The notes: generated by a model not told the origin, from the letters alone. DNA of 64,000 nt from Marinobacter vinifirmus (GCF_002258215.1 NZ_NEFY01000001.1:248001-312000); one strand, 5' to 3'. Positions 1-10,218 are shown, counted from the first letter of the stretch. Program-made: numbers and translations.

Positions 1-1
1 C

Positions 2-1342
2 AACCGGGGCCGTAACTGGCAGATCGCCGACGCCCTGACCGGCGAAGACCTGGGTGAAATGTCGCGCCGTGATCTGCAAAGCCTGCGCGTGAACAACGCC
101 CTGCGGGCCGACATCGAGGGCATCCTCTCGGTTATCGACCTGACCGTGGCCGACCCAGGCCAACGCCTTGATGCCGCGCGCAATCTGCTGGGCGACGTGA
201 ATGAAGCGCTGGCCACCCAGCTGCAGGCCCGTTTGCAGGTGGAAGACAACGGCCAGGTGCGTGACATGCTCACCAATGCCCTGGCCATTTACCAGGTGGA
301 GCAGGGCGATGTTGAGGCGGTAGCCACTTTGGCCGGCAGCCTGAACCCGACCGTGCGTGCCGCCCTGAATAATGCCGTTAACAGCGATGACCCTGCGCTG
401 GCGGCTGCGGCCGAGAAAGCCCTGGCCAGCATTGAGCAGAAACTGAAACTCAACCGCGCTGCCGAAACCCTGTATTTTGGCCTGTCCCTCGGCTCGGTAC
501 TGGTACTGGCCGCCATTGGCCTCGCCATCACCTTTGGTGTGATGGGCGTGATCAACATGGCCCATGGCGAGCTGATCATGCTCGGTGCCTACACCACCTG
601 GGGCATGCAGCAACTGTTCCCGGGCCAGCCTGGCCTGGCCCTGATCCTGTCGATTCCGGCCGGATTCCTGGTGGCGGCGCTGGCGGGCATCGCCATTGAG
701 CGCAGCGTTATCCAGTACCTGAAGGGCCGCCCGCTGGAAACCCTGCTGGCCACCTTTGGCATCAGCCTGATTCTGCAACAACTGGTGCGTACGGTGATTT
801 CTCCGCTCAACCGCAGCGTGGTCACGCCCGAGTGGATGAGCGGCTCGATCATGGTGAACGAGGCGTTGTCGCTCACCCTGAACCGCCTGTACGTGATTGG
901 CTTTGCCCTGGTGGTATTCGCCGGGCTGATGCTGATCATGCGCAAGACACGCCTGGGTCTGGAAGTCCGTGCTGTTACCCAGAACCGGGCCATGGCCCGC
1001 TCCATGGGCATTAAAGCCACCAAAGTGGACATTATGACCTTCGCCCTGGGCTCCGGTGTGGCCGGGCTGGCGGGCGTGGCCCTGTCGCAGATCACCAACG
1101 TTGGCCCCAACCTGGGCCAGAACTACATCATCGACTCGTTCATGGTGGTGGTGTTCGGTGGTGTGGGCAATCTCTGGGGCACCCTCATTGCCGGGCTTTC
1201 CCTGGGCACCATCAACCAGCTGCTGGAACCCTGGGCTGGTGCGGTCCTCGCCAAAATCATGGTGCTGGTGCTGATCATTCTGTTCATTCAAAAGCGGCCA
1301 CGCGGGCTATTCCCGCAGAAAGGCCGGGCGGCGGAGGGCTGA
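2..1342 (+). CDS. urtB: Urea ABC transporter permease UrtB (5'-truncated by window edge)
   Basis: Inner-membrane permease subunit of the high-affinity urea ABC importer. The reading frame is open from base 2, so the true start lies upstream; 446 codons are visible. The first ~150 visible residues are a hydrophilic N-terminal extension typical of UrtB, followed by the LivH-like membrane domain with many hydrophobic helices, including the segment around GVMGVINMAHGELIMLGAY and a late FMVVVFGGVGNLWGT stretch characteristic of branched-chain/urea permeases. It ends three bases before urtC, so the two are surely co-transcribed. urtA (the binding protein) would be expected upstream, outside the window. 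An ATG at 59 exists but is inside the domain extension and not the start. Confidence 0.95.
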   Translation, partial: NRGRNWQIADALTGEDLGEMSRRDLQSLRVNNALRADIEGILSVIDLTVADPGQRLDAARNLLGDVNEALATQLQARLQVEDNGQVRDMLTNALAIYQVEQGDVEAVATLAGSLNPTVRAALNNAVNSDDPALAAAAEKALASIEQKLKLNRAAETLYFGLSLGSVLVLAAIGLAITFGVMGVINMAHGELIMLGAYTTWGMQQLFPGQPGLALILSIPAGFLVAALAGIAIERSVIQYLKGRPLETLLATFGISLILQQLVRTVISPLNRSVVTPEWMSGSIMVNEALSLTLNRLYVIGFALVVFAGLMLIMRKTRLGLEVRAVTQNRAMARSMGIKATKVDIMTFALGSGVAGLAGVALSQITNVGPNLGQNYIIDSFMVVVFGGVGNLWGTLIAGLSLGTINQLLEPWAGAVLAKIMVLVLIILFIQKRPRGLFPQKGRAAEG

Positions 1343-1345
1343 GTT

Positions 1346-2479
1346 ATGGCGACATCACAAACCTGGCTGCTCCGGCCCTTCCAGGAGCGTTCCACCCAAG
1401 TTTTCCTTGGTGTGCTGTTCGCCGCCCTGGTGGTGGTTACCTTCCTGCATCTGTATATGCCGGAAGACAGTGCCCTGCATGTAAGTGCTTACACCGTTAC
1501 CCTTTTGGGTAAGTACCTGTGCTACGCCCTGCTGGCGGTGGCGGTGGACCTGGTGTGGGGTTATCTGGGCATTCTCAGTCTGGGCCACGGCGCCTTCTTT
1601 GCCCTCGGCGGCTACGCCATGGGCATGTACCTGATGCGCCAGATCGGTGATCGCGGCGTGTATGGCGATCCTGTGTTGCCGGACTTCATGGTGTTCCTGA
1701 ACTGGCAGGAGCTGCCCTGGTACTGGCAAGGGTTCGATATGGCCTGGTTCGCCTTCATCATGGTGCTGCTGGCCCCGGGCCTGCTGGCGCTGGTGTTCGG
1801 CTTCCTGGCCTTCCGCTCCCGGGTAACCGGCGTGTACCTCTCCATCATCACCCAGGCACTCACCTTTGCGTTGATGCTGGCGTTCTTCCGCAACGAGATG
1901 GGCTTCGGTGGCAACAATGGCCTGACCGATTTCAAAGACATCCTCGGCTTCAACCTGCGCAGCGACGCCACCCGGCTTGGCCTTTTCCTGGCGACCGGCA
2001 TCGCGCTGGCGGTGGGCTATGTCGTGTGCCGTGCCATTGTGACCAGCAAGCTGGGCCGGGTCAGCGTGGCCTGCCGCGATGCCGAAGCCCGTACCCGGTT
2101 CCTGGGTTACCGGGTGGAGCGGGTGCAGCTGTTTGTGTTCGTGGTCTCCGCCATGCTGGCGGGTGTGGCCGGCGCGTTGTATGTGCCACAGGTGGGCATC
2201 ATCAACCCCAGCGAATTCTCGCCGCTGTTCTCTATTGAAATCGTGGTGTGGGTGGCCCTGGGTGGCCGCGCCACCCTGTACGGGGCGGTGATCGGCGCCT
2301 TGCTGGTGAACTACGCCAAGACCGTGTTCACGGGCATCATGCCGGACGCCTGGCTGTTTGCCCTGGGTGCGCTGTTCGTGCTGGTGACTGTGTTCCTGCC
2401 GAAGGGCATTGCTGGCCTGCTACAGAAACGCCGCCAGAAGGACGATGACCAACCCGGCGCTCAGGAGGCCACCGCATGA
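1346..2479 (+). CDS. urtC: Urea ABC transporter permease UrtC
   Basis: Second inner-membrane permease of the urea importer, 377 aa, LivM-like. Seen: a long hydrophobic protein with GHGAFFALGGYAMGMYLM (residues ~78-95), the LSIITQALTFALMLAF helix and a C-terminal FLPKGIAGLLQKRR, all typical of LivM/UrtC. The ATG lies three bases after the urtB stop with a GGAGGG sequence just upstream. Its stop overlaps the urtD start (ATGA), which implies translational coupling in a urtBCDE operon. Confidence 0.95.
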   Translation: MATSQTWLLRPFQERSTQVFLGVLFAALVVVTFLHLYMPEDSALHVSAYTVTLLGKYLCYALLAVAVDLVWGYLGILSLGHGAFFALGGYAMGMYLMRQIGDRGVYGDPVLPDFMVFLNWQELPWYWQGFDMAWFAFIMVLLAPGLLALVFGFLAFRSRVTGVYLSIITQALTFALMLAFFRNEMGFGGNNGLTDFKDILGFNLRSDATRLGLFLATGIALAVGYVVCRAIVTSKLGRVSVACRDAEARTRFLGYRVERVQLFVFVVSAMLAGVAGALYVPQVGIINPSEFSPLFSIEIVVWVALGGRATLYGAVIGALLVNYAKTVFTGIMPDAWLFALGALFVLVTVFLPKGIAGLLQKRRQKDDDQPGAQEATA

Positions 2480-3300
2480 GCATCTTTGAACAACTCACTA
2501 ACCGGGACCAGGTGTTCGATTTTCTCACCCCCGTGGCGTCGCCGGTCGACGTGCGCCACGGGCCGATCCTGTACATGGAAGGCGTGAGTGTGAGTTTCGA
2601 TGGCTTCAAGGCCATCAACAACCTCAACCTCACCATCGACGACGGCGAACTGCGTTGCATCATCGGTCCCAACGGGGCGGGCAAAACCACCATGATGGAC
2701 ATCATCACCGGTAAAACCCGGCCCGATACCGGCTCGGTGTGGTTCGGCAGCCGCCACAACCTGCTGCGCATGAACGAGCCGGACATTGCCACCCTGGGCA
2801 TTGGTCGCAAGTTCCAGAAGCCCACCGTGTTTGAGGCCCTGACCGTATTCGAAAACCTCGAACTGGCCATGGCCGCCGACAAACGCATCCTGCCCACCCT
2901 GACCGCCATCATGACCGCGGAATACCGGGACCGGATTGACGAAATCCTGGAAATGATCGGTTTGCAGGCGCTGCGCGACAAGCCCGCCGGCATCCTCTCC
3001 CACGGCCAGAAACAGTGGCTGGAGATCGGCATGCTGCTGATGCAGAAACCCCGGCTGCTGCTGGTGGATGAACCCGTGGCCGGCATGACCGAACAGGAAA
3101 TGGAACGCACCGCCGAGTTGCTCACCAGTCTCGCGGGCAAACAGTCCGTGGTGGTGGTAGAGCACGACATGGGCTTCGTGCGCTCCATCGCCCGCAAAGT
3201 CACGGTACTGCACCAGGGCAGTGTGCTGGCCGAAGGCACCATGGACCAGGTCTCCAACGACCCGGACGTGATCAAGGTGTATCTCGGGGAGGAGGCCTGA
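2476..3300 (+). CDS. urtD: Urea ABC transporter ATP-binding protein UrtD
   Basis: Cytoplasmic ATPase of the urea importer, 274 aa, LivG-like. Walker A GPNGAGKTT is at residues ~64-72, the signature is the variant LSHGQKQWLEIG, and Walker B is LLLVDEP followed by the switch His in VVVEHDMGFV. An N-terminal extension of about 30 residues precedes the ABC domain, as is usual for UrtD. The start overlaps the urtC stop and its stop overlaps the urtE start (TGATG). Confidence 0.95.
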   Translation: MSIFEQLTNRDQVFDFLTPVASPVDVRHGPILYMEGVSVSFDGFKAINNLNLTIDDGELRCIIGPNGAGKTTMMDIITGKTRPDTGSVWFGSRHNLLRMNEPDIATLGIGRKFQKPTVFEALTVFENLELAMAADKRILPTLTAIMTAEYRDRIDEILEMIGLQALRDKPAGILSHGQKQWLEIGMLLMQKPRLLLVDEPVAGMTEQEMERTAELLTSLAGKQSVVVVEHDMGFVRSIARKVTVLHQGSVLAEGTMDQVSNDPDVIKVYLGEEA

Positions 3301-3998
3301 TGCTCAAGATTGAAAAGCTCAACCAGTTCTACGGCGAAAGCCACACTCTCTGGGATCTGGAGCTGGACGTGCCCCAGGGCCAGTGTACCTGCGTGATGGG
3401 CCGCAACGGCGTAGGCAAGACCACTCTGATGAAATGCATCATGGGCGAGGAAACCGTGAAAAGCGGTGCCATCGAGTTTGCCCAGGATGTGGAACTTACC
3501 AAAAAGAAAATCGAGGACCGCTCCCGCCTGGGCATCGGCTACGTGCCCCAGGGCCGGCAGATTTTCCCACTGCTTACCGTGGAGGAAAACCTGCGCACCG
3601 GCCTGGCGGTGCGGGCCGATGGCAGTAAGCAAATCCCCGAGCGCATCTACGAACTCTTCCCGGTGCTGAAAGAAATGAAACACCGCCGCGGCGGCGACCT
3701 CTCCGGCGGCCAGCAGCAACAGCTGGCCATTGGCCGGGCGCTGGTGATTGAGCCGAGGCTGCTGATCCTCGACGAGCCGGGGGAGGGCATCCAGCCCAAC
3801 ATCGTGGCCCAGATTGGCGAGGTGATTCGTCGGTTGATTGAAGAAGACGGCCTGACTGTGCTGCTGGTGGAGCAGAAACTGCCGTTTGCCCGCAAATACG
3901 CCGACCGCTTCGCCATCCTCGACCGGGGCCGGCGTGTGGCGGAAGGCGATATTACCGGGCTGACCGATGAACTCATCAAACAGCACCTGACCGTATGA
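3300..3998 (+). CDS. urtE: Urea ABC transporter ATP-binding protein UrtE
   Basis: Second ATPase of the urea importer, 232 aa, LivF-like. Walker A GRNGVGKTT at residues ~34-42, signature LSGGQQQQLAIG, Walker B LLILDEPGEGIQP. The one-base overlap with urtD and the ATGA overlap with ureD tie uptake genes directly to urease genes in one transcription unit. Confidence 0.95.
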   Translation: MLKIEKLNQFYGESHTLWDLELDVPQGQCTCVMGRNGVGKTTLMKCIMGEETVKSGAIEFAQDVELTKKKIEDRSRLGIGYVPQGRQIFPLLTVEENLRTGLAVRADGSKQIPERIYELFPVLKEMKHRRGGDLSGGQQQQLAIGRALVIEPRLLILDEPGEGIQPNIVAQIGEVIRRLIEEDGLTVLLVEQKLPFARKYADRFAILDRGRRVAEGDITGLTDELIKQHLTV

Positions 3999-4891
3999 CC
4001 GCCTACCAAGCCATCGACCGCCACGCCTCCGGCCACCGTTTCGACACGGAACGGCGCTGGGCGGCGGCCCTGGAACTGGGGTTCGAAGCACGCGCCGAGA
4101 GCGAACCTGCGCCGGTAACCCGGCTGGTGCGCCGGCGCCACCACGGCCCGCTGCGGGTGCAGCGCCCCTTCTACCCGGAGGGCAAAACCGGCTGCTGCCA
4201 TGTGTACCTGCTGCATCCCCCGGGTGGCCTGGTGAGCGGCGACGAACTGCGCATCGAAGCCTCTGTGGCCGAAGGTGGCCACGCGCTTCTGACCACCCCG
4301 GCCGCGGCGAAACTGTACAAGGCCGACAGCCATGGCGTGGCCTGGGGCCAGCACACCCGGTTGCTGGTAGCCAAAGACGCGATCCTGGAATACCTGCCCC
4401 AGGAAACCATCGCCTTCGACGGCTCCCGTGGTTTGCAAACCACCACCATTGAACTGGAAACCGGCGCCCGAACCCTGGGCTGGGAAGTGCTCGCGCTGGG
4501 CCGCCCGGCCAGCGACCTGCCGTTTGCCACCGGCGAACTGGAACAGCGTTTCCATTTAAGCCTGAACGGCCAGCCGCTGTGGCTGGAGCGCCAGCTGCTG
4601 AACCCGAAACACCGCCGGTTCAACGGCCCCTGGGGCCAGGGTGGCGCCACTGTGCAGGCCACGCTCTGGGCGGTCGGGCTGGACGACGAAGCCGCCGCCA
4701 TCGACGTGCTGAGAGCACAGTTACCAGACCACAACCGCTGGGCCGTGACCCGGCGCCGGGGCGTGCTGCTCCTGCGCTACCTGGGCACCGAACGCAACGA
4801 AGCCTGGGCCCTGTGTGAACAGGCCTGGCACCTGCTGCGCCCTCTGCTCGCCGGCGTACCGGCCCACACACCCAGAATCTGGCTTACCTGA
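3995..4891 (+). CDS. ureD: Urease accessory protein UreD
   Basis: Cytoplasmic scaffold that binds the urease apoprotein and helps UreF, UreG and UreE deliver nickel. 298 aa. Seen: GPLRVQRPFYPEGKTGCCHVYLLHPPGG in the first quarter is the conserved UreD start-of-domain sequence (shown here across residues ~50-77), followed by ALLTTPAAAKLYK and LEYLPQETIAFDGS. The ATG overlaps the urtE stop. A 25-base gap separates it from ureA. Confidence 0.93.
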   Translation: MTAYQAIDRHASGHRFDTERRWAAALELGFEARAESEPAPVTRLVRRRHHGPLRVQRPFYPEGKTGCCHVYLLHPPGGLVSGDELRIEASVAEGGHALLTTPAAAKLYKADSHGVAWGQHTRLLVAKDAILEYLPQETIAFDGSRGLQTTTIELETGARTLGWEVLALGRPASDLPFATGELEQRFHLSLNGQPLWLERQLLNPKHRRFNGPWGQGGATVQATLWAVGLDDEAAAIDVLRAQLPDHNRWAVTRRRGVLLLRYLGTERNEAWALCEQAWHLLRPLLAGVPAHTPRIWLT

Positions 4892-4916
4892 CGCATAAGA
4901 GACAACGGAGTCATCC

Positions 4917-5219
4917 ATGGAACTCACCCCCAGAGACAAAGACAAGCTGCTGCTGTTCACCGCCGCCCTGCTGGCCGAACGCCGCAAAGCCAAAGGCCTG
5001 AAACTGAACTACCCCGAAGCGGTGGCCCTGATCAGCGCCGAAATCATGGAAGGCGCCCGCGACGGCCGCTCCGTGGCTGAACTGATGAGCGCCGGCACCG
5101 AAATCCTCACCCGCGAAGACGTGATGGACGGCGTCGCCGACATGGTGCACGAAGTCCAGGTGGAAGCCACCTTCCCGGACGGCACCAAACTGGTCACCGT
5201 CCACAACCCGATTGTTTGA
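4917..5219 (+). CDS. ureA: Urease subunit gamma UreA
   Basis: Small structural subunit of urease (urea + water to ammonia + carbamate), 100 aa, the normal length. Starts [14 protein letters not shown] and contains [20 protein letters not shown], the family hallmark. ACAACGGAG just upstream is a reasonable ribosome binding site. Followed closely by ureB, with separate gamma, beta and alpha genes as in most proteobacteria. Confidence 0.97.
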   Translation: MELTPRDKDKLLLFTAALLAERRKAKGLKLNYPEAVALISAEIMEGARDGRSVAELMSAGTEILTREDVMDGVADMVHEVQVEATFPDGTKLVTVHNPIV

Positions 5220-5229
5220 GGAACGCGCC

Positions 5230-5547
5230 ATGACCCCCGGTGAATACCAACTCAAAGACGGCGACATCGAACTCTGCGCCGGCCGCGAACGCATCCAGCT
5301 GGACGTGGCCAACACCGGCGACCGCCCGGTGCAGATCGGCTCCCACTACCACTTCGCCGAAGCCAACCCCGCCCTGGACTTCGATCGCGCCAAGGCCCGC
5401 GGCTACCGCCTGGACGTGGCCGCCGGCACCGCCATTCGCTTTGAACCCGGCCAGACCCGGTCTGTGACGCTGATTCCGTTTGCAGGAAAGCGAGAAATTT
5501 ATGGCTTCCGGGGTGAAGTAATGGGGCGTTTGGACTCCACGAACTAA
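5230..5547 (+). CDS. ureB: Urease subunit beta UreB
   Basis: Beta structural subunit of urease, 105 aa. Begins [20 protein letters not shown]; the core [18 protein letters not shown] equivalent is seen as [20 protein letters not shown], and it closes with GFRGEVMG. The ATG at 5230 is preferred over an upstream in-frame TTG at 5212 because GAGGAACG precedes it at normal distance and homologues start there. Downstream, before ureC, is an inserted-looking palindromic element. Confidence 0.96.
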   Translation: MTPGEYQLKDGDIELCAGRERIQLDVANTGDRPVQIGSHYHFAEANPALDFDRAKARGYRLDVAAGTAIRFEPGQTRSVTLIPFAGKREIYGFRGEVMGRLDSTN

Positions 5548-5556
5548 GTCTGAGGT

Positions 5557-5664
5557 CCGGCGGGGGTTGCCCTTCCGGGAATGTGCGGAGGCATGGATGC
5601 CGGAGAACAAGCGCCACATGGATGTGCCGTAAGGAGCGTTTCCCGGAAGGGCAACCCCCGCCGG
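5557..5664. repeat. Palindromic (MITE/REP-like) element between ureB and ureC
   Basis: A perfect 24-base inverted repeat (left arm 5557-5580, right arm 5641-5664, 25 with the next inner pair) bracketing about 60 bases. The interior reads GCATGGATGCC...GCGCCACATGGATGTGCC, a pattern that I recognise as resembling dispersed palindromic elements of marine gammaproteobacteria. It occupies the ureB-ureC gap, does not disrupt either frame, and leaves the ureC ribosome binding site intact. It could form a strong hairpin in the urease mRNA, affecting stability or subunit ratios; that role is inference. Confidence 0.8.
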
Positions 5665-5695
5665 GCCGGGCACAAAGGTTACAACGAGGAATAAG

Positions 5696-7399
5696 ATGAA
5701 AATCAGCAGACAAGCCTACGCCGACATGTACGGCCCCACCGTAGGGGATCGCGTCCGCCTGGGCGACACCGAGTTGTGGATTGAAGTGGAAGAAGACCAC
5801 ACCCACTACGGCGACGAAGTAAAATTCGGCGGCGGCAAAGTCATCCGCGACGGCATGGGCCAGAGCCAGCGCTGCGACCACGAAGTGATGGACACCGTCA
5901 TCACCAACGCCCTCATCCTCGACTGGTGGGGCATCGTCAAAGCCGACGTGGGCATCCAGAAAGGCCGCATCGCCGCCATCGGCAAAGCCGGCAACCCGGA
6001 CACCCAGCCAGACGTCACCATCGTCATCGGCCCCGGCACCGAAATCATCGCCGGCGAAGGCAAAATCCTCACCGCTGGCGGCATCGACCCCCACATCCAC
6101 TTCATCTGCCCCCAGCAGGTAGAAGAAGCCCTGATGAGCGGCGTGACCACCATGCTCGGCGGCGGCACCGGCCCGGCCACTGGCACCAACGCCACCACCT
6201 GTACTCCGGGCCCCTGGCACATCGGCAAGATGCTGCAGGCCGTGGACAGCCTGCCCATGAACATCGGCTTCCTGGGCAAAGGCAACGCCAGCCTGCCGGA
6301 AGCGCTGGAGCTGCAGGTAAAAGCCGGCGTGATCGGCCTCAAACTGCACGAAGACTGGGGCACCACCCCGGTCAGCATCGACAACTGCCTGACCGTGGCC
6401 GACCAGTACGACATCCAGGTGGCCATCCACACCGACACCCTGAACGAATCCGGCTTTGTGGAAGACACTCTGGCCGCCTTCAAAGGCCGCTGCATTCACA
6501 CCTTCCACACCGAAGGCGCCGGCGGCGGCCACGCCCCGGACATCATTACCGCCTGCTCAAAGGACTACGTACTGCCGTCGTCCACCAACCCGACCCGGCC
6601 CTACACCGTGAACACCATCGACGAACACCTGGATATGCTGATGGTGTGCCACCACCTGGACCCGAACATTCCGGAAGACGTGGCCTTCGCCGATTCCCGC
6701 ATCCGCCGGGAAACCATCGCGGCGGAAGACATCCTGCACGATATGGGCGTGATCTCCATGATCTCCTCGGATTCCCAGGCCATGGGCCGGGTGGGCGAGG
6801 TGATCTGCCGCACCTGGCAAACCGCCCACAAGATGAAAGTGCAGCGCGGCCTGCTGCCGGAAGACCAGGAACGCGGCGCCGATAACTTCCGCGCCAAACG
6901 CTACATCGCCAAGTACACCATCAACTCTGCCATCACCCACGGCATCGCCCATGAGGTGGGCTCGGTGGAAGTGGGCAAGCTGGCCGACCTGGTGTTGTGG
7001 AGCCCGGCCTTTTTCGGCGTGAAGCCGGCCTGCATCCTCAAGGGCGGGATGATTGCCGCCGCCCCCATGGGCGACCCGAATGCCTCCATCCCCACGCCGC
7101 AGCCGGTGCACTATCGCCCCATGTTTGGCGCTTTCGGCAAAGCCGCCAGTGCCACGCGCCTGAGTTTTGTCAGCCAGGCTGCGCTGGACGCCAATATTGG
7201 CAAAGAACTGGGGCTGGACAGCCCGCTCTCCGCCTGCAAAGGCGTGCGGAGCGTGCGCAAGCAAGACATGAAACTGAACGACGCCTGCCCGCACCTGACC
7301 GTAGACCCGCAAACCTACGAAGTGCACGCCGATGGCGAATTGCTCACCTGCGAGCCAGCGACCGAACTGCCCCTGGCCCAGCGCTACCACCTTTTTTAA
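5696..7399 (+). CDS. ureC: Urease subunit alpha UreC
   Basis: Catalytic subunit of urease, 567 aa, full length. Nickel and active-site residues are present: HIH at ~134-136, the carbamylated lysine in GLKLHEDWG (K216), H245 in [10 protein letters not shown]271 in [12 protein letters not shown], the flap CHH at ~318-320, and D359 in SSDSQAMG. The ATG follows CGAGGAATAAG, a good ribosome binding site placed after the palindromic element. Confidence 0.98.
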   Translation: MKISRQAYADMYGPTVGDRVRLGDTELWIEVEEDHTHYGDEVKFGGGKVIRDGMGQSQRCDHEVMDTVITNALILDWWGIVKADVGIQKGRIAAIGKAGNPDTQPDVTIVIGPGTEIIAGEGKILTAGGIDPHIHFICPQQVEEALMSGVTTMLGGGTGPATGTNATTCTPGPWHIGKMLQAVDSLPMNIGFLGKGNASLPEALELQVKAGVIGLKLHEDWGTTPVSIDNCLTVADQYDIQVAIHTDTLNESGFVEDTLAAFKGRCIHTFHTEGAGGGHAPDIITACSKDYVLPSSTNPTRPYTVNTIDEHLDMLMVCHHLDPNIPEDVAFADSRIRRETIAAEDILHDMGVISMISSDSQAMGRVGEVICRTWQTAHKMKVQRGLLPEDQERGADNFRAKRYIAKYTINSAITHGIAHEVGSVEVGKLADLVLWSPAFFGVKPACILKGGMIAAAPMGDPNASIPTPQPVHYRPMFGAFGKAASATRLSFVSQAALDANIGKELGLDSPLSACKGVRSVRKQDMKLNDACPHLTVDPQTYEVHADGELLTCEPATELPLAQRYHLF

Positions 7400-7400
7400 T

Positions 7401-7447
7401 CAAGACAGCTCAAGGCTGCTTTTTAAGCAAGACAGCTCAAGGCTGCT
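7401..7447 (+). repeat. Tandem 20-base direct repeat in ureC-ureE gap
   Basis: The sequence CAAGACAGCTCAAGGCTGCT occurs at 7401-7420 and again at 7428-7447, with a near-identical T-rich lead-in, giving a 27-base tandem duplication. It lies between the ureC stop and the ureE ribosome binding site. Each copy holds AGC-TCAAGG-GCT complementarity, so each could fold into a small stem. It is probably a slippage duplication without coding role. Confidence 0.8.
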
Positions 7448-7464
7448 GTGAGAGGAACGAACAG

Positions 7465-8040
7465 ATGTTGGAACTGATAAAACGCATCACCCACGTAGAC
7501 GCCAGCGAAATCCACGACAACCTGGTGCTGCCCTACGAGCTGCGCATTCGCGGCCGCCTGCGGGCCACCACCGAAACCAACCTGGACGTGGGCCTGTTTC
7601 TGGACCGAGGCCCGGTGCTGAGAGATGGCGACCTGCTGGAAGCGAAATCCGGCGAGATCATCCGCATTCGCGCTGCCGAGGAGCGTGTGGTCACCGCCCG
7701 CGTAGAAACCGGCCTGCCGTTGGCCCGCTTGTGTTACCACCTGGGCAACCGCCACGTCACCCTGGCGATCGGTGAAGACGAGCAGGGCGCCTTCGTGCGC
7801 TTTCCGCCCGATCACGTATTGGAAGGGCTGGCCGAACGCCTGGGCGCCACCGTAGTGCACCACACCGCCACCTTCGACCCGGAACCCGGAGCCTACAACC
7901 AGGCCGGCCAGGGCCATTCGCACGGTCATAGCCATGGCCATTCCCACGCGGACTCTCATGAGCACTTGCACGGTAAAAGCCATGACCACACTCACGCTGC
8001 TGGACATACCCATGCTCACGGCCACAAACACACCCACTGA
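7465..8040 (+). CDS. ureE: Urease accessory protein / nickel metallochaperone UreE
   Basis: Delivers nickel to the UreDFG-urease complex in the cytoplasm; 191 aa. The ATG at 7465 follows GAGAGGAACG and matches the usual UreE N-terminus (MLELIKRI). The N-terminal domain carries LRGRLR-like and LEAKSGEIIRIRAAEE segments, then the metal-binding domain with LCYHLGNRHV (the conserved His). The last ~45 residues are an extreme His-rich tail of HGHSH repeats, expected to store several nickel ions. Confidence 0.95.
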   Translation: MLELIKRITHVDASEIHDNLVLPYELRIRGRLRATTETNLDVGLFLDRGPVLRDGDLLEAKSGEIIRIRAAEERVVTARVETGLPLARLCYHLGNRHVTLAIGEDEQGAFVRFPPDHVLEGLAERLGATVVHHTATFDPEPGAYNQAGQGHSHGHSHGHSHADSHEHLHGKSHDHTHAAGHTHAHGHKHTH

Positions 8041-8050
8041 GCCCGCAGCC

Positions 8051-8740
8051 ATGGCGGGTGAGGGCGAACCCGGCGGCGACCTGGCTTTGCTGGGGCTGAT
8101 GCAGCTGGTCAGCCCGGCTTTGCCCATCGGCGCCTTTGCCTGGTCCCAGGGCCTGGAAAGTGCCTTTGAGCTGGGTTGGGTGAACAACGAAGCGGAACTG
8201 GCCCGGTGGATTGAAGGCGTACTGGAAGACGGCCTGAGCCGGTGTGAACTGCCATTACTGGCCCGGCTGCAAACCGCCTGGGCGAACGACGACGGCGCCA
8301 GCATCGCGCACTGGAACCAGTGGCTGCACGCCACCCGGGAAACCGCCGAACTGAGCGACGAAGACACCCGCCTGGGCGGTGCCCTTAAAACCCTGCTGGG
8401 CAACCTCAACCTGCTGCCGGAGAGAACCCTGATTCCGGCCGAGCCAGGCTACATCACCCTGTTTGCCTGGGCCGCCCAGATGCGCCGGGTGCCGGTGCGG
8501 CAAACCCTGCTGGGCTTTGCCTGGGCCTGGCTGGAAAACCAGCTGGCGGTGGCCTGCAAAGCCTTGCCCCTGGGCCACACCGCCGCCCAACGGATTATCG
8601 AACAACTGCGCCCGGCCCTGGTGATTGCCACCGACCAGGCGCTGGCACGGCAAGACCACGAACTCGGGCCCATCCTGCCGGGCCTCGCGCTCGGCAGTGC
8701 CCTGCATGAAACCCAGTATTCACGGCTTTTCAGAAGCTGA
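8051..8740 (+). CDS. ureF: Urease accessory protein UreF
   Basis: Binds UreD and urease and regulates UreG GTPase activity; 229 aa from ATG 8051. Seen: [21 protein letters not shown], the conserved N-terminal UreF segment. The frame is open upstream into the His tail of ureE (in-frame ATGs at 7934 and 7982), but those would add low-complexity residues antisense to nothing conserved, so 8051 is preferred; 7982 remains possible. Ends 26 bases before ureG. Confidence 0.92.
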   Translation: MAGEGEPGGDLALLGLMQLVSPALPIGAFAWSQGLESAFELGWVNNEAELARWIEGVLEDGLSRCELPLLARLQTAWANDDGASIAHWNQWLHATRETAELSDEDTRLGGALKTLLGNLNLLPERTLIPAEPGYITLFAWAAQMRRVPVRQTLLGFAWAWLENQLAVACKALPLGHTAAQRIIEQLRPALVIATDQALARQDHELGPILPGLALGSALHETQYSRLFRS

Positions 8741-8766
8741 ATAAAAAACATCAAGGAGATACAGCC

Positions 8767-9405
<639 letters not shown>

Positions 9406-9578
9406 GGCTCTGGTGAGGCGAATGGCGTCGTTACTCCGGTGCTCAAAAGCGGTCCTACCAGTAGGTATGTCCCGCTTCCTGCGCTCCGGGGCGCCTAGCC
9501 CTTCACCACACCAGAACCTAAGGCTCGTGCAACACAGTGAATTTCGAGATACCGCATACACGAATTGGGAGAATTGAT

Positions 9579-10154
9579 ATGAAACTCGTAACGAAATTGC
9601 TCAGTGCCGCCGCGCTGCTGACCGCCTCCGCCACCGCCATGGCCCACCCCGGCCACACCGAAGGCGGCTTCACCAGCGGCCTGCTGCACCCCATGCTAGG
9701 CCTGGATCACTTGCTGGCTATGGCCGCCATCGGCTTCTGGAGCGTGCGCCAGAGCAAACTCATGAAAAACGCCACCCCCGCCTTCGTGATCGGCGGCATG
9801 GTATTCGGCGCCGCCCTGGCCTGGGGCGGCCTGAGCCTGCCGGGCGTGGAAACAGGGATTACCTTCTCCGTGCTGGTCGCCGGTATCCTCATCGCCACCC
9901 TGGCCAAACTGTCGACGGCTGTGGGTGGCACTCTGGTTGGCGCGTTCATGCTGTTTCATGGCTTCGCCCATGGTGCGGAAATGCCCGAGGGCGCCACGCT
10001 GGCGGCCTACCTGGCAGGCTTCTCAATCGCCACGCTGGCCATCACGCTGGTTGGGCGTGGGCTGGGTATTTTGATGATGAAGGCGGATAGCCGGTTTAGT
10101 CGGGGGATTGGGGGCGTGGTGGCGGTTGCGGGGGGATACCTCGCAGCTGCCTAA
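9579..10154 (+). CDS. HupE/UreJ family nickel permease
   Basis: Likely brings nickel into the cell for urease; 191 aa inner-membrane protein. The start at 9579 follows GGGAGAATTGAT and gives a clear signal peptide (residues 1-22 ending ATAMA) followed by HPGHTEGGFTSGLLHPMLGLDH, the His-rich HupE/UreJ motif, and six further hydrophobic segments with FHGFAHGAEMP. An upstream in-frame start at 9537 would ruin the signal peptide. It follows ureG after 173 bases that contain no gene I can support, so it may have its own promoter. Confidence 0.92.
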   Translation: MKLVTKLLSAAALLTASATAMAHPGHTEGGFTSGLLHPMLGLDHLLAMAAIGFWSVRQSKLMKNATPAFVIGGMVFGAALAWGGLSLPGVETGITFSVLVAGILIATLAKLSTAVGGTLVGAFMLFHGFAHGAEMPEGATLAAYLAGFSIATLAITLVGRGLGILMMKADSRFSRGIGGVVAVAGGYLAAA

Positions 10155-10184
10155 TACGCACTTTGAAGCTCTCGAAAAGCAGAG

Positions 10185-10218
10185 AAGAAAGCCTCCCGGG
10201 AAACCGGCCGGCTTTCTT
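10185..10218 (+). terminator. Rho-independent terminator after hupE/ureJ
   Basis: AAGAAAGCC at 10185-10193 pairs with GGCTTTCTT at 10210-10218, with an additional GC-rich interior, and is followed by a short T-rich tract. It closes the urea/nickel operon and separates it from the converging Detocs operon. Confidence 0.7.

Noticed and set aside
2337..4091. 584-codon open frame on the - strand across urtC-urtD-urtE-ureD
   Set aside because: It is antisense to four strongly supported genes, and its translation is Arg/Pro/Ser-rich with no domain; a shadow of high-GC codon use.
5252..6532. 426-codon open frame antisense to ureB and ureC
   Set aside because: Runs through the palindromic repeat and opposite the catalytic subunit; low-complexity Gly/Ala/Val composition and no ribosome binding site.
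9406..9578. Possible gene or repeat in the ureG-hupE gap
   Set aside because: No frame has a start with ribosome binding site or protein-like content, and no inverted repeat of note was found.
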